Shown: positions 1 through 13,000 of the stretch, piece after piece
Numbering within the stretch: the stretch's first letter is position 1
How the letters are laid out: each line of letters opens with the position of its first letter
DNA from: Isoetes taiwanensis
Taxonomy: Eukaryota; Streptophyta; Lycopodiopsida; Isoetales; Isoetaceae
Length of the DNA stretch: 64,000 bases
Direction of reading: 5' to 3'
Assembly (NCBI GenBank): GCA_021234155.1
Contig: JAJEKV010000001.1
Coordinates: forward strand, 15,755,491-15,819,490
Translations under genes and position numbers: made by a program
The notes under the pieces: model-generated
The model's database searches: none
What the model saw: only the letters and a program-made list of their open reading frames with translations
Told to the model about the DNA's origin: nothing

Positions 1-3000
1 TTAGTGTACTTCGTTCAGTTACGTATTGCTAAACTTTAAGCCACTTACATAACTGCTCCTGATTTATCCTTGCATGAAAGGCAGAGTAGGGAAGTTGAGC
101 ATGCCTTCGTCGCAGCAAGATGTACTGTCGTGTGCACACCTCAAAGCTGGAACATTATGGCTGGCTCGGCACAGCCTGACCGAATAAGCCCATGTTGGTG
201 CAGGATTACGTTCTCATTTCGTGGCGTAAACAATCATTTTGAGCAAAGAAATTTGGTATGTCGGATGGTTCCTAGAATAGCAAATCCACTTTGTAACATA
301 GGAGCTTGAATGTGTTTGGGTGGGACTTACTGAATTATTTCTTGCATAGATAATGCAGTGGAGACTTGGAATGCATAGATCTGATCTGATGAGCCGAGAG
401 TCTGAAAGAGCACTACGTCACGAAGTGCAGTACATTTTTTCATTCCTTTACTACTCTTGATTAACGCTACCCTAAAGTGATATCAACTTCTTGATTAACC
501 CTAAAATTATCCTTCATGAGCCTTGCATGCTTGATTGGAGATATCCTCAAAATCTATAGGTGTAACCATTAAAAATCATAAAGATTAATGTGAAGCATTA
601 TCGCGCCTCTAGAGAATCACGCGTGAAGATGCGATCTTCAAAATCGTGATCGAATGTAGCAAAACCATAGGAAAAAATGTACAAAATACAAAGTAACCCT
701 GTTATTATGCACATATTAGAGTGTGAGTGTGGAAATGCCCAAAGATAATCAAAGCGAGAAAAGCATTTAAAACTACATAGTGAAATATAATGCAATGAGA
801 TAATTATGTATTACACAAACTATAGAAGGAATAGGTTACATTATGATTTTTAGAAAGGTTATAAATAATAAATGATGAGCGTGTATTGTGTGTGTAATTA
901 ATGGAAACTATATATCTAAAAATGGGAGATATAATGCAATACATAAAGGTGTATTAAAGGATAGGGTAAAATGTGGTAGGCATGTAACCTGCTTGTGGAT
1001 AGCAATATATGAATTATTTAAAGCTGCAACAAAATAGAGGAAAACAAGACAATACAAAATTAAATTGGTGATTTGTAATAAAACAAAGTAAAGTAAAGGG
1101 AGGTATGCCGACATATAGGCCAGTTAATATGATTAGAATAATTGTAGTAAACAATCGAGGAGAATTATAAATATGTATTATATTAAGAAGGGAAATAGGG
1201 TTGTTTATGTCTATGTCTACGTATAATATATGTCCCGATACATGTGTGTGAATAAACAATGATTTCTAAGCTGCGTAACCACTTGGTAGCCATCTGACCG
1301 GTTTTATTGAGGGCCAATGACATATTGCTACAATCACCAATCGATATCTCCCTAAGTCTTAGATCCGGCGAGGGGATCATACGAGCCAACCTTCATGCGG
1401 GGGGATCAGACTAGATGCATTCTAGGAATAGGGATATTGCATATACTCATAATAGGACACCATGCGTCTGGCTATAATACAGAACATTATGGGCCCCATG
1501 TCCCCTTGTTGTCATATGTGTTTTCTATTTCCACCGCTAGAGCTAGGCCTCACAGTCCCACCCGCAGACCAATAGATATTATACTTATCTATTATATCTT
1601 GGCTATCAACTTTTAGCGGGACTCACAGTCCTACATAATGATAGTATATACTCTATATATGTGTTTTTAATCACCTACCTAAATACATCCACCTTAAGTA
1701 ATTTATTTTCCTTGTAAAGTTAACCACCTCGCAAATGCTGAGGGAGGTAACACTCATCGCCATCTTCCCTTCCACATAACGTTGTTTCATTAATTACAGA
1801 TTCAACTTTTAGCGTAGGAGTTATAAATTGCACATTCACAGCGTCCTTTCAAACTTGATCGCCTTGAACACTTAGTGACTTTTGTGTGACTTATAATTCG
1901 TGTTACCTCTTCAAAGGTGGGAGAGACTTGCTTCCAACGCATGTCATGGGTTGGCCCTAAAGCGAAACGATCTTGATCGCGAGGACAACATCACTTTCAA
2001 ATTAAGGGAGAATGTGGCGTTCCACATATTTATATGCCCTTTTGGGTATAAATACGTGCGTCACTATGAATAATTAGTAATACGTATTAATTATTAAGGT
2101 GGAAACCTAACCCTAAACCCTAATTCAATTTGGGGCTTAAACTAATATTAGAAAGGCATGAATATAAAGTTAGGGATAACTAATCTAGAGGCATACCTGG
2201 CCCCAATTGATTGGGCAAGGTGGACACGCTAACTTGGGACACCAGGTGGAATTCCACCCCAATTTGCTAAAATCGATTTAAGGGAAATTGGTGGAGGGAG
2301 GGGCTGCTTCTCACCTTGGTTCGGCCAGGAAGGATGGAGGGGGCAGGAGAGAGATAGCTATATCTGGAATTAGTTTTAAGTAGCTTGTATTATTCTAACC
2401 CTTGTTTGAGTAGATGTAGTTAAGATTCTATTCTACTGATCTATTCTGATGATGATGGATGTTTGTATGGATTACATTTTCTCTTTACATTTCCTCTGTG
2501 TTGTATTGGATTAGGGGTAGGGGCCTAAAAGGCTATCTAGAATTAGTGATGCTCCTAGCTAGAACCTCTTAGAAATCCCATTAAATGCGGCACATTACCT
2601 GAGAGCCCACACAGGTGGGGATCTTGTGATGTGATTCAACAGGATACTGCAGAGTATGATGGTGAAGGCGGGGTGGGGTCTTGCACAGAGTAGCTCTGGG
2701 ACTCTGATGTCTTGGAAGCTTATAGCGTGGAAGGGGCAGTATGGGTTTGACACTTCACGGAGTGCCCAGTGTCGAGCCAATACTTTGGGCATACAGAGGT
2801 CGGCGGAGTGGCCCGTGCTAGGTAGGGGAGTAAATTAGTCACGAACATAGGGGTCACTAAGGGGCATCGTTCTCTAACACACCCGAGGGATCCAGTCATG
2901 CTTTCGGGGAGGGCCTTGCCGACCTCATCGGATAGGGAGATACTAACTCAGATAGTTCCATAGAGGTGATTCCATGGGATTGCGTCTCGGGAAGGCTAAT

Positions 3001-4000
3001 CGGTTTAAACCTATCATAAAGTGTACCGCAGTAGAGAGCCCGGATGGAGTGGACTACCTAGCCATTGTTCTATGCCATTAATGCCATTATTATGACTCGG
3101 AGTGTTGTGTCTGGAGGCCTTGGCTGTCCGGCCCCAGTTCCCATGAGTGCAGTAGGGGTGACCCACTTATTTATGATGCATTTCCTTTGTTATATAGTAT
3201 TCTGTTGTATTCACTTAAGCTGAAGGTCAAGAGGGTATCATAACGAATGACAAAAGTGAAAAAGATTGCCACTGCAATGTTTTGAACAAACAAAACTAAA
3301 TAACAAATACTTAACTAATTAGAGTTGCATGTTATGTACCAAATTATATAATACAGTGAACAAGGTATGGACAAAACCATTGTAACATTAACATCCATAA
3401 CTAGTTTAGAAGAATTGCGATGGCGAATTTTCGAAGAAAAGAAATCATTTTCATATCATGCCTTGAAGATATGCTTTGGAGACATAGATCCGTAGCGCAC
3501 AACAGTTACAAAACTCTGCAATCTCAGACAAGGCTCTTGTCTAGTTTTAGTTTATGTGTCTAAATCCCATCAAATTGCATTTGATCTTTGCAGGATAATC
3601 GCTGCTTGAGGGACTTTGGGAGGATTTCAAGATATGTTGCTATCTATGGAGGATCATAAGATTCTAAAAATACATCAGTTGCAGGTTAGTTGTGATAATT
3701 GGCTCTTGACGTAGGCAGAGAAGGCGTGATGGAGTCTTTCCAAAGGGAGCACCCTCTTTTATTACCTTACAGTTATCGTAGAAATTTAGCTGGTCCAATC
3801 TTGCACCCCATGCAGTTGATGCGTGCCGGTTCAGGGAGCCCTTGTCCATTTGTCGAGAAGCTGACATCAGAGAGGCTAATCTTACTACTTCTACTATGGA
3901 GGAGCTAGTCCTTATTGCTCATGATGCCACAGCAAACACACAAATGCGATTCGGTAAACTCGGGGTAGTGATTATGAAATGCAAGAGTTTTCAAAATTAG
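1..4000. other. AT-rich spacer, no gene recognised
   Basis: I find no protein family match in any frame; open frames are short and of random composition. Bases about 600-1,300 are very AT-rich. About 2,600-3,200 is more GC-rich and looks like decayed element sequence, but I cannot name it. A short run of two telomere-like units (aaccctaaaccctaa) lies near 2,105-2,125, too short to be a telomere remnant of note. An intron-acceptor-like 'tgatctttgcag' occurs near 3,585, without coding sequence I can recognise on either side. Confidence 0.6.
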
Positions 4001-4009
4001 GACAGCACT

Positions 4010-4640
4010 AAGTTAATATAAGCCGAGTCACCACCGGTGAGACCAAGCGAGGATCATGGCGAGGAGTTGAAGCGGGGTGCGGCCATACAGGCAATGTCTT
4101 GAATTAGTATGGGCCAAACTTCGACTGGTGGAGATAATTTGACCTAATCATCACATTTGACGAAGGCGATAAAGAAGCATCTCAGATATTGTTCGAGTCT
4201 TGAGTTAATGCATACCAAGCACTGTTATATTTTTTAATTGACCCGGATGTCAATGGCGGTTGAGTGCGCTTAATGCTCAAAGGCTGCTTCCAAGGCACTG
4301 CGATGGTGGAGTCCCGCGATCAGCGACAATAGTAGGCGGTTCGTGAAGTGGGGAATTACTTCCACGAAGGGAAAATATCGGTTGTTTCTTCATTGGTGAT
4401 GGTGACATTCGGGGAAATAAAATGGAGTCATCTTAGAGGCGATCAACAATGACCATGGTGGCATCATGTCCCCAAAGAGAGTAAGCTGATGTTGAAATAA
4501 AGTCCACCAAATGCTCTTCCAAAGGTACATCACGGAGCAGGCGGTGAAATTTGAAGATCCATGAGGAAGATGTCACCGAACCTTGGTCTTCTAATGAGAT
4601 GATGATGGAGCCGCCCGGCGGTGGTACACATTATTTATTT
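4010..4640 (-). pseudogene. Ty3/gypsy integrase relic
   Basis: Minus-strand translation, pieced across several frames, gives the order expected for a plant Ty3/gypsy integrase core. A stretch reading DATMVIVDRL near 4,420-4,450 corresponds to the first catalytic-Asp strand. An LIAGLHHR-like segment near 4,310 sits where the second catalytic region should be. LEQYLRCFFIAFV near 4,170-4,210 corresponds to the conserved helix after the catalytic Glu. Stops and frame shifts separate these blocks, so this is a dead fragment. I see no RT, RNase H or LTR around it that I can assign. It is probably from a different lineage than the element at 16-20 kb. The identification rests on the order and spacing of three short blocks and is moderate. 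Confidence 0.55.
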
Positions 4641-6350
4641 AATATTGTTGCCGAGTGCTAACATGTATGTATGCTTCGCTATATAGGATTCCCATAAGTG
4701 GGACCCAGAATGACACGCGTCAGTGTCATCACCGGTTGCCCTTCTGAGAGTGGTCAGGAGTCGGAAGAACCTTTCTATGGTGGAGTAGTTGCCATGGAAG
4801 GGGATTTCCGTGTTATACAATGGGGAGCATCATTATAGGTTAGAGGAGCATCCGCGGATATCATTTTCCAAGCATTTTATTACGCAAATCCTTGCTTTCG
4901 TGCCAAATCTGGCTCTGTTAGTCATGGATTACGGCCATATCGGCGCACCAGCATATTTTATGAATGATTAACATTTGCCGCAGGACAAAGAGTTAAATTG
5001 GGCGGGTGAGATATTTCTCTATAAGCGTGTCGATTTATCACACATTGCTTTTGGTAGGTTATTCATTGATCAAATGTGTGCAGGATTTTCAGATTTATGT
5101 GACACTAGGGTTTAGGTTGTAGCAAAAATGCAAAGCTTGTGAGTGTTAGCGATGCTGAGAATATGAAGTCGCTCATTTTCTCGATTTAAGAGAAAGGATT
5201 CTAATCTTGGAGGCACAAAAAGTTTTATATGGAATCTCTTGATAAATTACCTTGAGTTGATGATCTAATAACTTTGGGAAGCGGGATATGCCCAAAGCAC
5301 ATCAGTAAAGGAATTATAGATCTTTGTTTTCAACCTTTACGGTACAGAAAGTTGCAGCGAGAAAACATCCACCCTCAATAAAATAGGAGAAGGGGTATAA
5401 AGGATGGTAAAACTAAAGGTTCTAGAGGATCGCAATTCAAGTTTCGCGGTTAAGCAATTGAATGGGAAAAGGATCTTGAGGTACAACATATCACTTACTA
5501 TGCATGTTTTAAAATCTTTCCCATAGGCAGGATAAAAGATGCGAGGTCAGTACAATAAATCATTAGATGTGGTGTTCAATAAATTGTAGGTTAAAATATA
5601 GGAAAGTCACATTGACTTCAAGCGAGTGTAAATTTGTCTAGCTAACTAAATGGCTACTTGCAATAGAGCATTCCTCCTTTGTAATAGAAGGCGGAGTGCA
5701 TTGGGGGTATTTTGATACTTAAATGCATCGTCTGAGATAAGCCATCATGAGTGTAGCACCTAAAGCATAACTGAAGTGAGATTCAATACAAAAGGAATTC
5801 CTCCAGTTATTAGAATCTGCGGAATGAAATTCCTCGGGTAGTATGGCTTGAAGCTACAATGCCACTGGTAGAAACATCTTTATTGCAATTTAGGTCCTCT
5901 TAGCAAAATCCAAAGTGGCTAAATCTAAAGTGGCCAATTAATGGTATTTGGCTACCTTTGCTAATTTTTAAATATTTGCCAAAACTTGATATAAAATGTA
6001 GATGGTAGGGGCTATGTGAAAAGTTGGGAATCAAGCTATGATGACACATGAGCGGGTAAATATTAATTGCAAGCGTGGATCATTTTGATGAGCATGAGAG
6101 GAAAAAAAAATTGGAGGGGAGGAGGGGCTAGCAAGAAAGAGGTTGCATATTCGATTAGAGTTTTCTGCCTTACGAATATTTTGGCAAATATGGAAGTTCA
6201 AATTGCAAGATTGAACATTTTAGTTACTTTTATGTATCGAGCTGAGATTCTCTTTTTGCGCTTAAGTTGGACAAAAATGCTACATGTACGGCCTTGGCGC
6301 TGGCGTAAGCCTGTCCTTATATGAGTGAGTGTCGATTTCATTTCTCCTTC
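4641..6350. other. Spacer, nothing recognised
   Basis: No family match in six frames. The part next to 4,640 may be further decayed gypsy sequence (the element would continue upstream on the minus strand), but I cannot identify zinc-finger or RNase H blocks there. Confidence 0.5.
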
Positions 6351-6354
6351 ATTT

Positions 6355-7200
6355 TGTTCTTCAAAATTCTTTAAAACATAGCACGTGTACTTGTGTGCAT
6401 TATTACTTATAAAGCATTTATTGCAGCATTTATTACTTTGACCACTTAATAACATACAGCATTCATTTTTGCATTCATTGATTATATAAAAGCATTTATT
6501 GCGGTAACCTCGAATATTCGTGATGTTGGCGTATTACATGACCATTAATAGATATTTCATTGATTGTAAAGCATTTATTGCGACCATTAACCTCAATATT
6601 GTGTGCATTCATTGATTATAAAGCATTTATTGGGGCATTAATTTCAGATTTGGGGGCATTTATAGCAGGCATTTATAGGCGGAGGGAAGATATGAAGCAT
6701 TACCATAGGATGACCGTTGCATTCATACAGCATTTATATGGCAGGTTGAGCACTTTGCATTTTATTAGGCCATTAATACACTTTGCATTTTGTGGCATTA
6801 ATAAGCTTTGAATTTATTGCCGAAGATTATTCAAAACACGACGTATGTGCACTTGCATTTATTGTAGCCATTAATACCTTTTGCATTTATTCGTATGCAA
6901 TACGCTTTGTATTTATTGCGGCCAGTATCACAGCTTTGCATTTTATTACTTGAGTTATCAAAGCCGCGACATGTGTGCACTTTGCATTTATTGCGGCTAT
7001 TAACACCCTTTGCATTTATTGCGGCCATTAATGCGCTTTGCATTTATTGCGGCCATTAATAAGCTTTGCATTTTATTACTTGAGTTATCAAAACACGACA
7101 TGTGTGCACTTTGCATTTATTGACCATTAATATACTTTGCATTTTATTATTTATCAAAGCTTAAACTGTATGCACTTTGCATTTATTGCACGACCATTGG
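6355..7200. repeat. AT-rich minisatellite with higher-order structure
   Basis: The core unit is close to gcatttattgcggccatta, about 20-25 bp, repeated imperfectly more than a dozen times, often preceded by 'ctttgca'. A longer unit is superimposed: 'attacttgagttatcaaa' followed by 'cgacatgtgtgcactttgc' occurs near 6,945-6,990 and again near 7,075-7,115, with decayed versions near 6,360-6,395, 6,828-6,855 and 7,145-7,180. Units are most regular between 6,850 and 7,190 and decay leftward. There is no coding potential; predicted frames are by-products of the period. Confidence 0.85.
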
Positions 7201-8165
7201 CAAATTTGTTAGAAGATATCAATCCCAATATATATAGAATCTTAATGATATCCATTTTAGGATAATTATGGATGGAAATATATCGAATAGTCTTAATGAT
7301 TACATGCGAGTTCGCGATATAGGCACTTGGCATAAAATATAGCCAGATTAGTCATGTGTTCGATCCATCAACAAAACTCCATCTTATAAATAGAAGGCCT
7401 TTACTGACCCAATACCGGCGCATTGAGAGCGCGAAGGAAATTTGTAGGCCTTCTGCAGCTACTGGTGCATGCAGGTAAATATTCTCCCATTTTGTAATTT
7501 CTAAATTAGAGTTAGAATGTAAAGATCTTCACGAAGTTGCTTCACATCAATCTAGATACTTGGCCATTGAAGAGAATGTTGGGCGTTAAGCGGGGTCCAA
7601 GCTGCGTTGAAAAAGAGAAATGTTAGCGGCCAAGGCCGTAAATAAATTCTTGTATGATATAATAACTTTCCAAATGGTACCTTCTATCAAAGAGTAGGTT
7701 GCAACATTTGCAAAATATGCAAGTTTGAGATAATTACTCCGAAGTATATGTATTCCTATGGCTTACTCTAGGGATGGTGTAGGGCAAGTCCTAAAACTGG
7801 CAACTAGTGTGTGACTGGACCCAAGACTAAGGACAAGTTTTTTGGACATTTTCTTAAAAGTGCCTAGAAAAAGTGGTGTAAGTTCGTATAGTGCAAAGTT
7901 AGGCGTTGGAGAATGAGATTGTGCAAATTAAGGCGAAAAGTGCAAAACCTTGGTATCAAAGACGCTTAATGTAAATGTTGATGTTGAGGCCTATTTTCAA
8001 CGTAAAAACTACTTGCATTACATTTGGCCTCCTAATCTAATCATGTGTACATGACAATGATTCTTTTGAGGAATGTTTAGTAGATTTTGCATTCAATACT
8101 TCTAGACATTTTGCATTCAGCATTCGCACCCGAGCTTATTCTGCCCATATAATGTAATATCAATG
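7201..8165. other. Spacer, nothing recognised
   Basis: AT-rich sequence without a recognisable gene or element. Near 7,215-7,300 a phrase (tcttaatgat) recurs twice, a minor local duplication at the edge of the minisatellite. Confidence 0.5.
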
Positions 8166-8445
8166 GTTTTCACATAACAAAAATGTCACTTTAGGTGACA
8201 TTCTCACGTCTGCTGCTTGCCTCCACACGCTTGCCTCCACACACCTGGCACTACCTTGGCACTGGTAGTGTTTCCCACATAGTGCCATTCATGGTGGCTT
8301 GCCTCCACCTGTAGCAGTGTGAATGCCATTCTTGATAGAAACCACGCCTCCCACACCTTGGCACACCGATAGTGTTTCCACATGAGTGCCATTCTTGTAT
8401 ACCCAAATTCACACTGCTTCCACATGAGAAGTGACATTCTTTATG
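8166..8445. repeat. Cluster of short imperfect direct and inverted repeats
   Basis: The phrase 'gtgtttcccacatagtgcc' (8,269-8,287) recurs as 'gtgtttccacatgagtgcc' (8,372-8,390), and more loosely as 'ctgcttccacatgag' near 8,414-8,430. 'gcttgcctccac' occurs near 8,216, 8,230 and 8,297. The left end ('aatgtcact' near 8,184) is the complement of the right end ('agtgacatt' near 8,430), so the block has weak terminal inverted symmetry. It may be a decayed short non-autonomous element; I cannot assign a family. Confidence 0.5.
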
Positions 8446-9540
8446 CAGGGCAGCCTAGATTCACATGATTTAGGATTTCTTAGACGTTGCCAAAATTCTT
8501 TACGTTCTCATCAGATTTCCCTTCAGAGGGCTCATTTAAATTCCTTTGGCTTCCATGAAATGTGCCCAGTACACAACTAAAAGTAATTTCGTTTTGGTAC
8601 AGATAGGCCTAGATTCATTTAGGTGTTGAATCCTTTAGGTTAATGGGTGTGCATGCAGGATGATAACACATCTTGACACTGGACATTCATTACTCCACTT
8701 TCTACCCTTTCCCAAAACTCTCTGCGCTCAACTCCTGAAGAGAATTTAATCTGCGAAAATTAATCTTTGTATGAAGAAGAGCTGGAAAGGGCAGAATGGG
8801 CGGCCCTTCATAATATGCTTCATAGCCATAAAATCCTCTGTACAACACTGTAGCACACAACCAAGCATGGAAATGAAAACAAACTGATGGAAGGAGTATA
8901 ATGGCTGTTTCTTCCATGCAACCAGACCCAAGCTGAAATAGATACTCCTACATAGAATAGAAGCTATAAAGGCAAGAACGAGAGGGCAGGACGCATACGA
9001 CAGTTCGCCTTTGGAGCTAGAAGGAAGAAGAAATGGCACAGGGTCTTTTTTCTGGAAAAAGAAATTGTTGTAGAAAAACATTCCAAAAGCAATAGATAAT
9101 CCCAAAAGAATAACATTTTGCTAGTAATCTTATATAGTTAGATAATGATACAAGTACCAGTATGCAGAAGAAACTTGTCCTAACAAATCGAGAATCTACA
9201 ACAAAAAGGCCCTCTAATTTTTTGATATATACCAAATTAACATACAACATTTTCTCAAAAATTAAACCCTTGTTATAAGGAAAGTTAGAAACATTGCAAT
9301 TCCACGAAATCAGTACCAACGAAGTCTTATAACATGGAATATCACTCTGCAAATCTCCTAATCCAATCGATGTATCACTCCAAAAGATCATTTTTCCCAA
9401 TGACTTTGCAGCCACAGAAAACTAAAGCAATAGATATGCCATTGAAGAAATCTAAGGCAAATCGCCATATTTAGCAAGCTGAAGACTGACCTAATGTTCA
9501 GGAAGACGGTTTTTCATCCTTTTCAGAGCTGGAATTCTCC
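8446..9540. other. 3' flank of the bL31-type gene, no separate gene
   Basis: On the minus strand this lies downstream of the bL31-type gene and probably includes its 3' untranslated region. Two overlapping minus-strand frames (8,746-9,105 and 9,017-9,415) are open and hydrophobic because the sequence is T-rich on that strand. I do not recognise them and they lack conserved motifs, so I do not call them as genes. Confidence 0.5.
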
Positions 9541-9543
9541 TTT

Positions 9544-9738
9544 TCAAAGCTGGGTTTTTTCCTGACGCTTGTAACGGCGGTAAAACGTAGGCACTTTATG
9601 TTCGGCCTGCTTGCCCGGATCAGTGATATAGTGCGTCTTGTCTACGTTGTAGATCTTGGCCGAAAGAACGCGGGTGAGGCGGCCGTCGGGCGATACCATG
9701 TTCAGCCATTGCAGCGCCGGATGGATTCCTTTCTTCAT
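9544..9738 (-). CDS. bL31-type organellar (probably mitochondrial) ribosomal protein
   Basis: A 64-residue protein, intact from ATG to TGA. It starts MKKGIHP, the hallmark N-terminus of bacterial-type large-subunit protein L31, followed by Q-W and the DGRL segment seen in short plant homologues. It ends in YRRYKRQ, which matches the conserved basic F/Y-x-R-R-Y tail of the family. Its role would be a structural protein of the organellar 50S-type ribosome. The absence of a long transit extension and the small size fit the short plant mitochondrial form better than the longer plastid form. The coding stretch is clearly richer in G+C than its AT-rich flanks. An upstream ATG six bases earlier on the minus strand is closed at once by TGA, so 9,738 is the start. 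'cttttgcag' near 9,793-9,801 (minus) could be a splice acceptor in the 5' leader. The family assignment is fairly secure; the compartment is inferred. Confidence 0.68.
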   Translation of the reverse strand: MKKGIHPALQWLNMVSPDGRLTRVLSAKIYNVDKTHYITDPGKQAEHKVPTFYRRYKRQEKTQL

Positions 9739-9923
9739 CTCATGGCTAACCTAAAAAGGTACACGAAACCTAAGCACGGTGATAAAGTCCTGCAAAAGAT
9801 CATGTAGAGGGTTTTACAGGTTTGCCTGGGGGCAGCCCTGGGTCATGTGGGTTTATGGCATATTCTAAGTATATATCAATATATACCCGGAAATATGCCA
9901 ATACTCAAACTGCCATAGAGATT

Positions 9924-10047
9924 ATGGCGGCGGTAGCGCTTTTAATTGGGCAGCCACTTTGGAAGGCAAACTATAGGTCATCACATCTTCTGGCGGCGGC
10001 AACAAAGCCCATTTCCTTTCTCCAGATTTGGCATCTTGATCTTCTCG
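9924..10047 (+). CDS. Candidate first exon of an unidentified gene, divergent from bL31
   Basis: An ATG in good plant context (ATGGCGGCGG) opens a frame reading MAAVALLIGQPLWKANYRSS and onward. The N-terminus is rich in Ala, Arg, Lys and Ser with no acidic residues, which resembles an organelle-targeting peptide. The frame closes at 10,070; a possible donor (ctcg|gtac) lies at 10,047/10,048. The two ATGs are 186 bp apart and divergent, so a shared promoter is possible. No downstream exon can be recognised. It could equally be leader sequence of the bL31 gene on the other strand or a chance frame. Confidence 0.28.
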
Positions 10048-10079
10048 GTACATTACTTTGGGTTCCCTAAAGCTGGAAG

Positions 10080-13000
10080 TGAGTCACTAGCCGAAAAGAG
10101 GTCAAAAAGTAGGTGGGTTCATGCGAACGCAGTATTGAGATTCAAAGGAAGCACCTTTTCAACAATATACCATAGATGTTGAGGCCATGCGGCTCGAACG
10201 TGGGAACGTCCGACTCATTATGTCGCGGTGAGGTTAAGTTTAAAAGAAGTCAGATTTACATCGCATTAGAACATTTATATCTTTACATTGAATTTTAACG
10301 ATACTATCCGGAGTTGTTTTGAAAATCACAACTATTGAGCCCTCTTGGCCATTTGATTGGTGAACATTGTCACGTTGCAAATAATAAATTTAAGTTTATG
10401 TGGTGACGTCTATCCTTGGTACATATATATTTTCTTAGAAGGCAAGATGAGTTACACATAATATAGAATATGTGACCCAGAAGAAACGAGGCCATGGGAT
10501 AACAATATTCCGTGTTTTATGCTTTCTGCCGTGTAAAATGGCATCTGGTTAACGCGATTGCTATATTCTGAGGTTGACAAAAGTGGCATGCGAAGCGTGG
10601 ACATCCTCATGTTCCTGAAAATGACCCTTGATATTGTGGTAGACCATGTTGCTAGCATTTGGATTCTTTGCACATGATCGGTATTTAAATGGGTTAAAAT
10701 ATCCTCCTTTCATATTTATTTGTTTCTAGGCACGTGTGTGGTTGCATTGCAACATTTCTTCCTTTTTCTATTGAGATTCACATCTCCTACAGCTGTCTTT
10801 GCTGGTATAAGCTGATCTTGAGAATCATGATATCTGTCTTTTGCAATATTGTAACCGATCTCCTAGGACCACGCATCACTAGCAGTCGTGAGAAAATAAA
10901 ATGAAAGAGGGTGGCTTAGTGATCTTTTCTTCTTTGGTGTGGGCTGCGGGGAGTTTCATCCATAAAGGACTTGTGCCTGAGAGAGTCTTGTAATAAATTG
11001 TGTATGATGTAACTTAATTTTATGGAGAAAGTTATGTATGATTTATAGGCAATTACTAGATATTCTTGAAATGTAAATTTAGTATAGGAGGAAGGAAGTC
11101 CACATGGAATTTTTGTATGATGAAACAGCCTAATTGGAAAGTTCTATGTGCTGCATGATTTGTAGGGGTGTTGCGAGATATTTTGGTTGAAATAATGCAC
11201 CCTAGGCAAGGTGGACCGCAAATGCGATCTTTGCAGTTGGATTCTTCTATTGCAGGCATTAAGACTCATCTTCATGCAGTGGGATGTATGCAATGGTCTT
11301 ACAATTATATCAAGCATTATGTCATGGATGGTTTGGAACACTCCTAAACATCAATAAGGTTGTCTCACGAGTACGTCCACTTTAGCTTTTGGGAATATTG
11401 CAGACCTAATGGAAGTTCTTTTTGTACTTTGCTCTTTGTACTTTCCCTTGTGAGTTCATAACCACATCTCTTGCAATTCATTATTTGGTTTGGCATGTTA
11501 TAGATTTATCCTCATATAACATTATTTTAAGTATTCCGGTAGAACTAGTTTAAATTGGAAAACATTCTTATATTTTCGGTAATGCCTTTAATTTTGCTTG
11601 TGTAAAAAGACCTGAAGTACAAGACCTTATGTAACAAGTCTTGTTGCTTTTCACCTTTATGATGCTTATGTTATTCTTCTAGGGTTGTCATGTTCTTTTT
11701 ACCCGGTCAGAATGAGTGCGATTCAGATTTTAGGATCCGTTTTATGATATCCTTGCATGTGCTCCTTTATTTCATTTTGCTCATCACACATGCTTCACGA
11801 GACTGATTTGTAATAACTTGTAATGCGAGTTCTATATATGGCAAAGTTCCTTACGCTGTCTCTCGGGGTTGAGGAGAGCTTGCAGCGACATGTGTAATGA
11901 TGTTGACATATAGAAAGTATCAATAACAACCACTTAGTTTTCCTTAGTTTTGGCAAGAACATTACGATGTAAAAGATTTTTCTACATAATTATATTTCAC
12001 TTTATATGTTAAAATTTGGATTGTGTATCTTTTCTGTTTTGCAAACGGATCCTTTACTGACAGCGGCTTTTGCACATGTCGAGGAATTTGAATGTACTCT
12101 CAATTCACAATCTGAAACCAAATTCTTCAGATCAACCATTGAGATACAAACCGGGAAACAATAGTGAGGTTTCTATTCAAAACATTTGGGGAAGGATGCA
12201 TCTTCAAATTTCAATGGTATGGGCTTAGAGATGTGAATAGGCGAGGCTATCTTCAAATATTTTTTATCAAGGCGGTAGGAAAAACCAAGTGAGACAAAAG
12301 CGACAAGGATATGATTCATTAGGAAATGCTCGAGAAAACAGTCCTTTGTTGTCACATTCAATGGGAAAAGATAATCAATGGAAAGAAATATTATATATAT
12401 CTGAGTGAGAGGCCATAATAGGAACTTGAGACCACGAAGTACAACATTAAGTAAATTTATTAAAGCCACCCGACCAAACTAAAGTTGTACAAGAGTCGCA
12501 CCTTCTGCATGTACTCATAGAATCATCCCGAATAAAATGGTGGATAACCAACAAGCATTTGAACATTATTGCTCAAGGGCCACCTATATATATGAAAGAA
12601 GCGAACATTCGCTCAAAGTGATTAATTCCTGAAAGCCCATTTTGGTTGGGGATCTCTCCAGCAACTCAACAAAGAGTAACCACAAAATAGTGAATTATTG
12701 CCTTTATGAACTTAGAAGGAAAAAACTTAATCCTCAAACATTCTCTAAAATGTAAACCATTTCTACCTCCGTAAACCCCGTCTTCTTGGTAACAACTTGA
12801 AGAAGAAAAGCGAGAATGTAATAATGCAAAATATTTAATGTCGAGGGTTGTGCGGTGAGGTTGGAATACTTGTTTACTTGAATACACATCCCTCTCGGCA
12901 CATGTGCTCTATATGCTGCTTCGAAGCACTTTCGAGAGCGGTTAGCTAAAGAACGGAACACTTACATAGAATGTCGATAAATATCTAATTTAGATATATA

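Noticed and set aside
2100-2130. Telomere-like aaccctaaaccctaa
   Set aside because: Only about two units; expected by chance in AT-rich plant DNA and not an interstitial telomere array.
8746-9415. Overlapping hydrophobic minus-strand frames, membrane-protein-like
   Set aside because: T-rich composition explains the hydrophobicity; the frames overlap each other and have no conserved motif. Probably 3' flank of the bL31-type gene.
12173-12469. LINE-like GRVALINLL segment on the minus strand
   Set aside because: One short resemblance with no RT, endonuclease or zinc-finger blocks in the expected positions.
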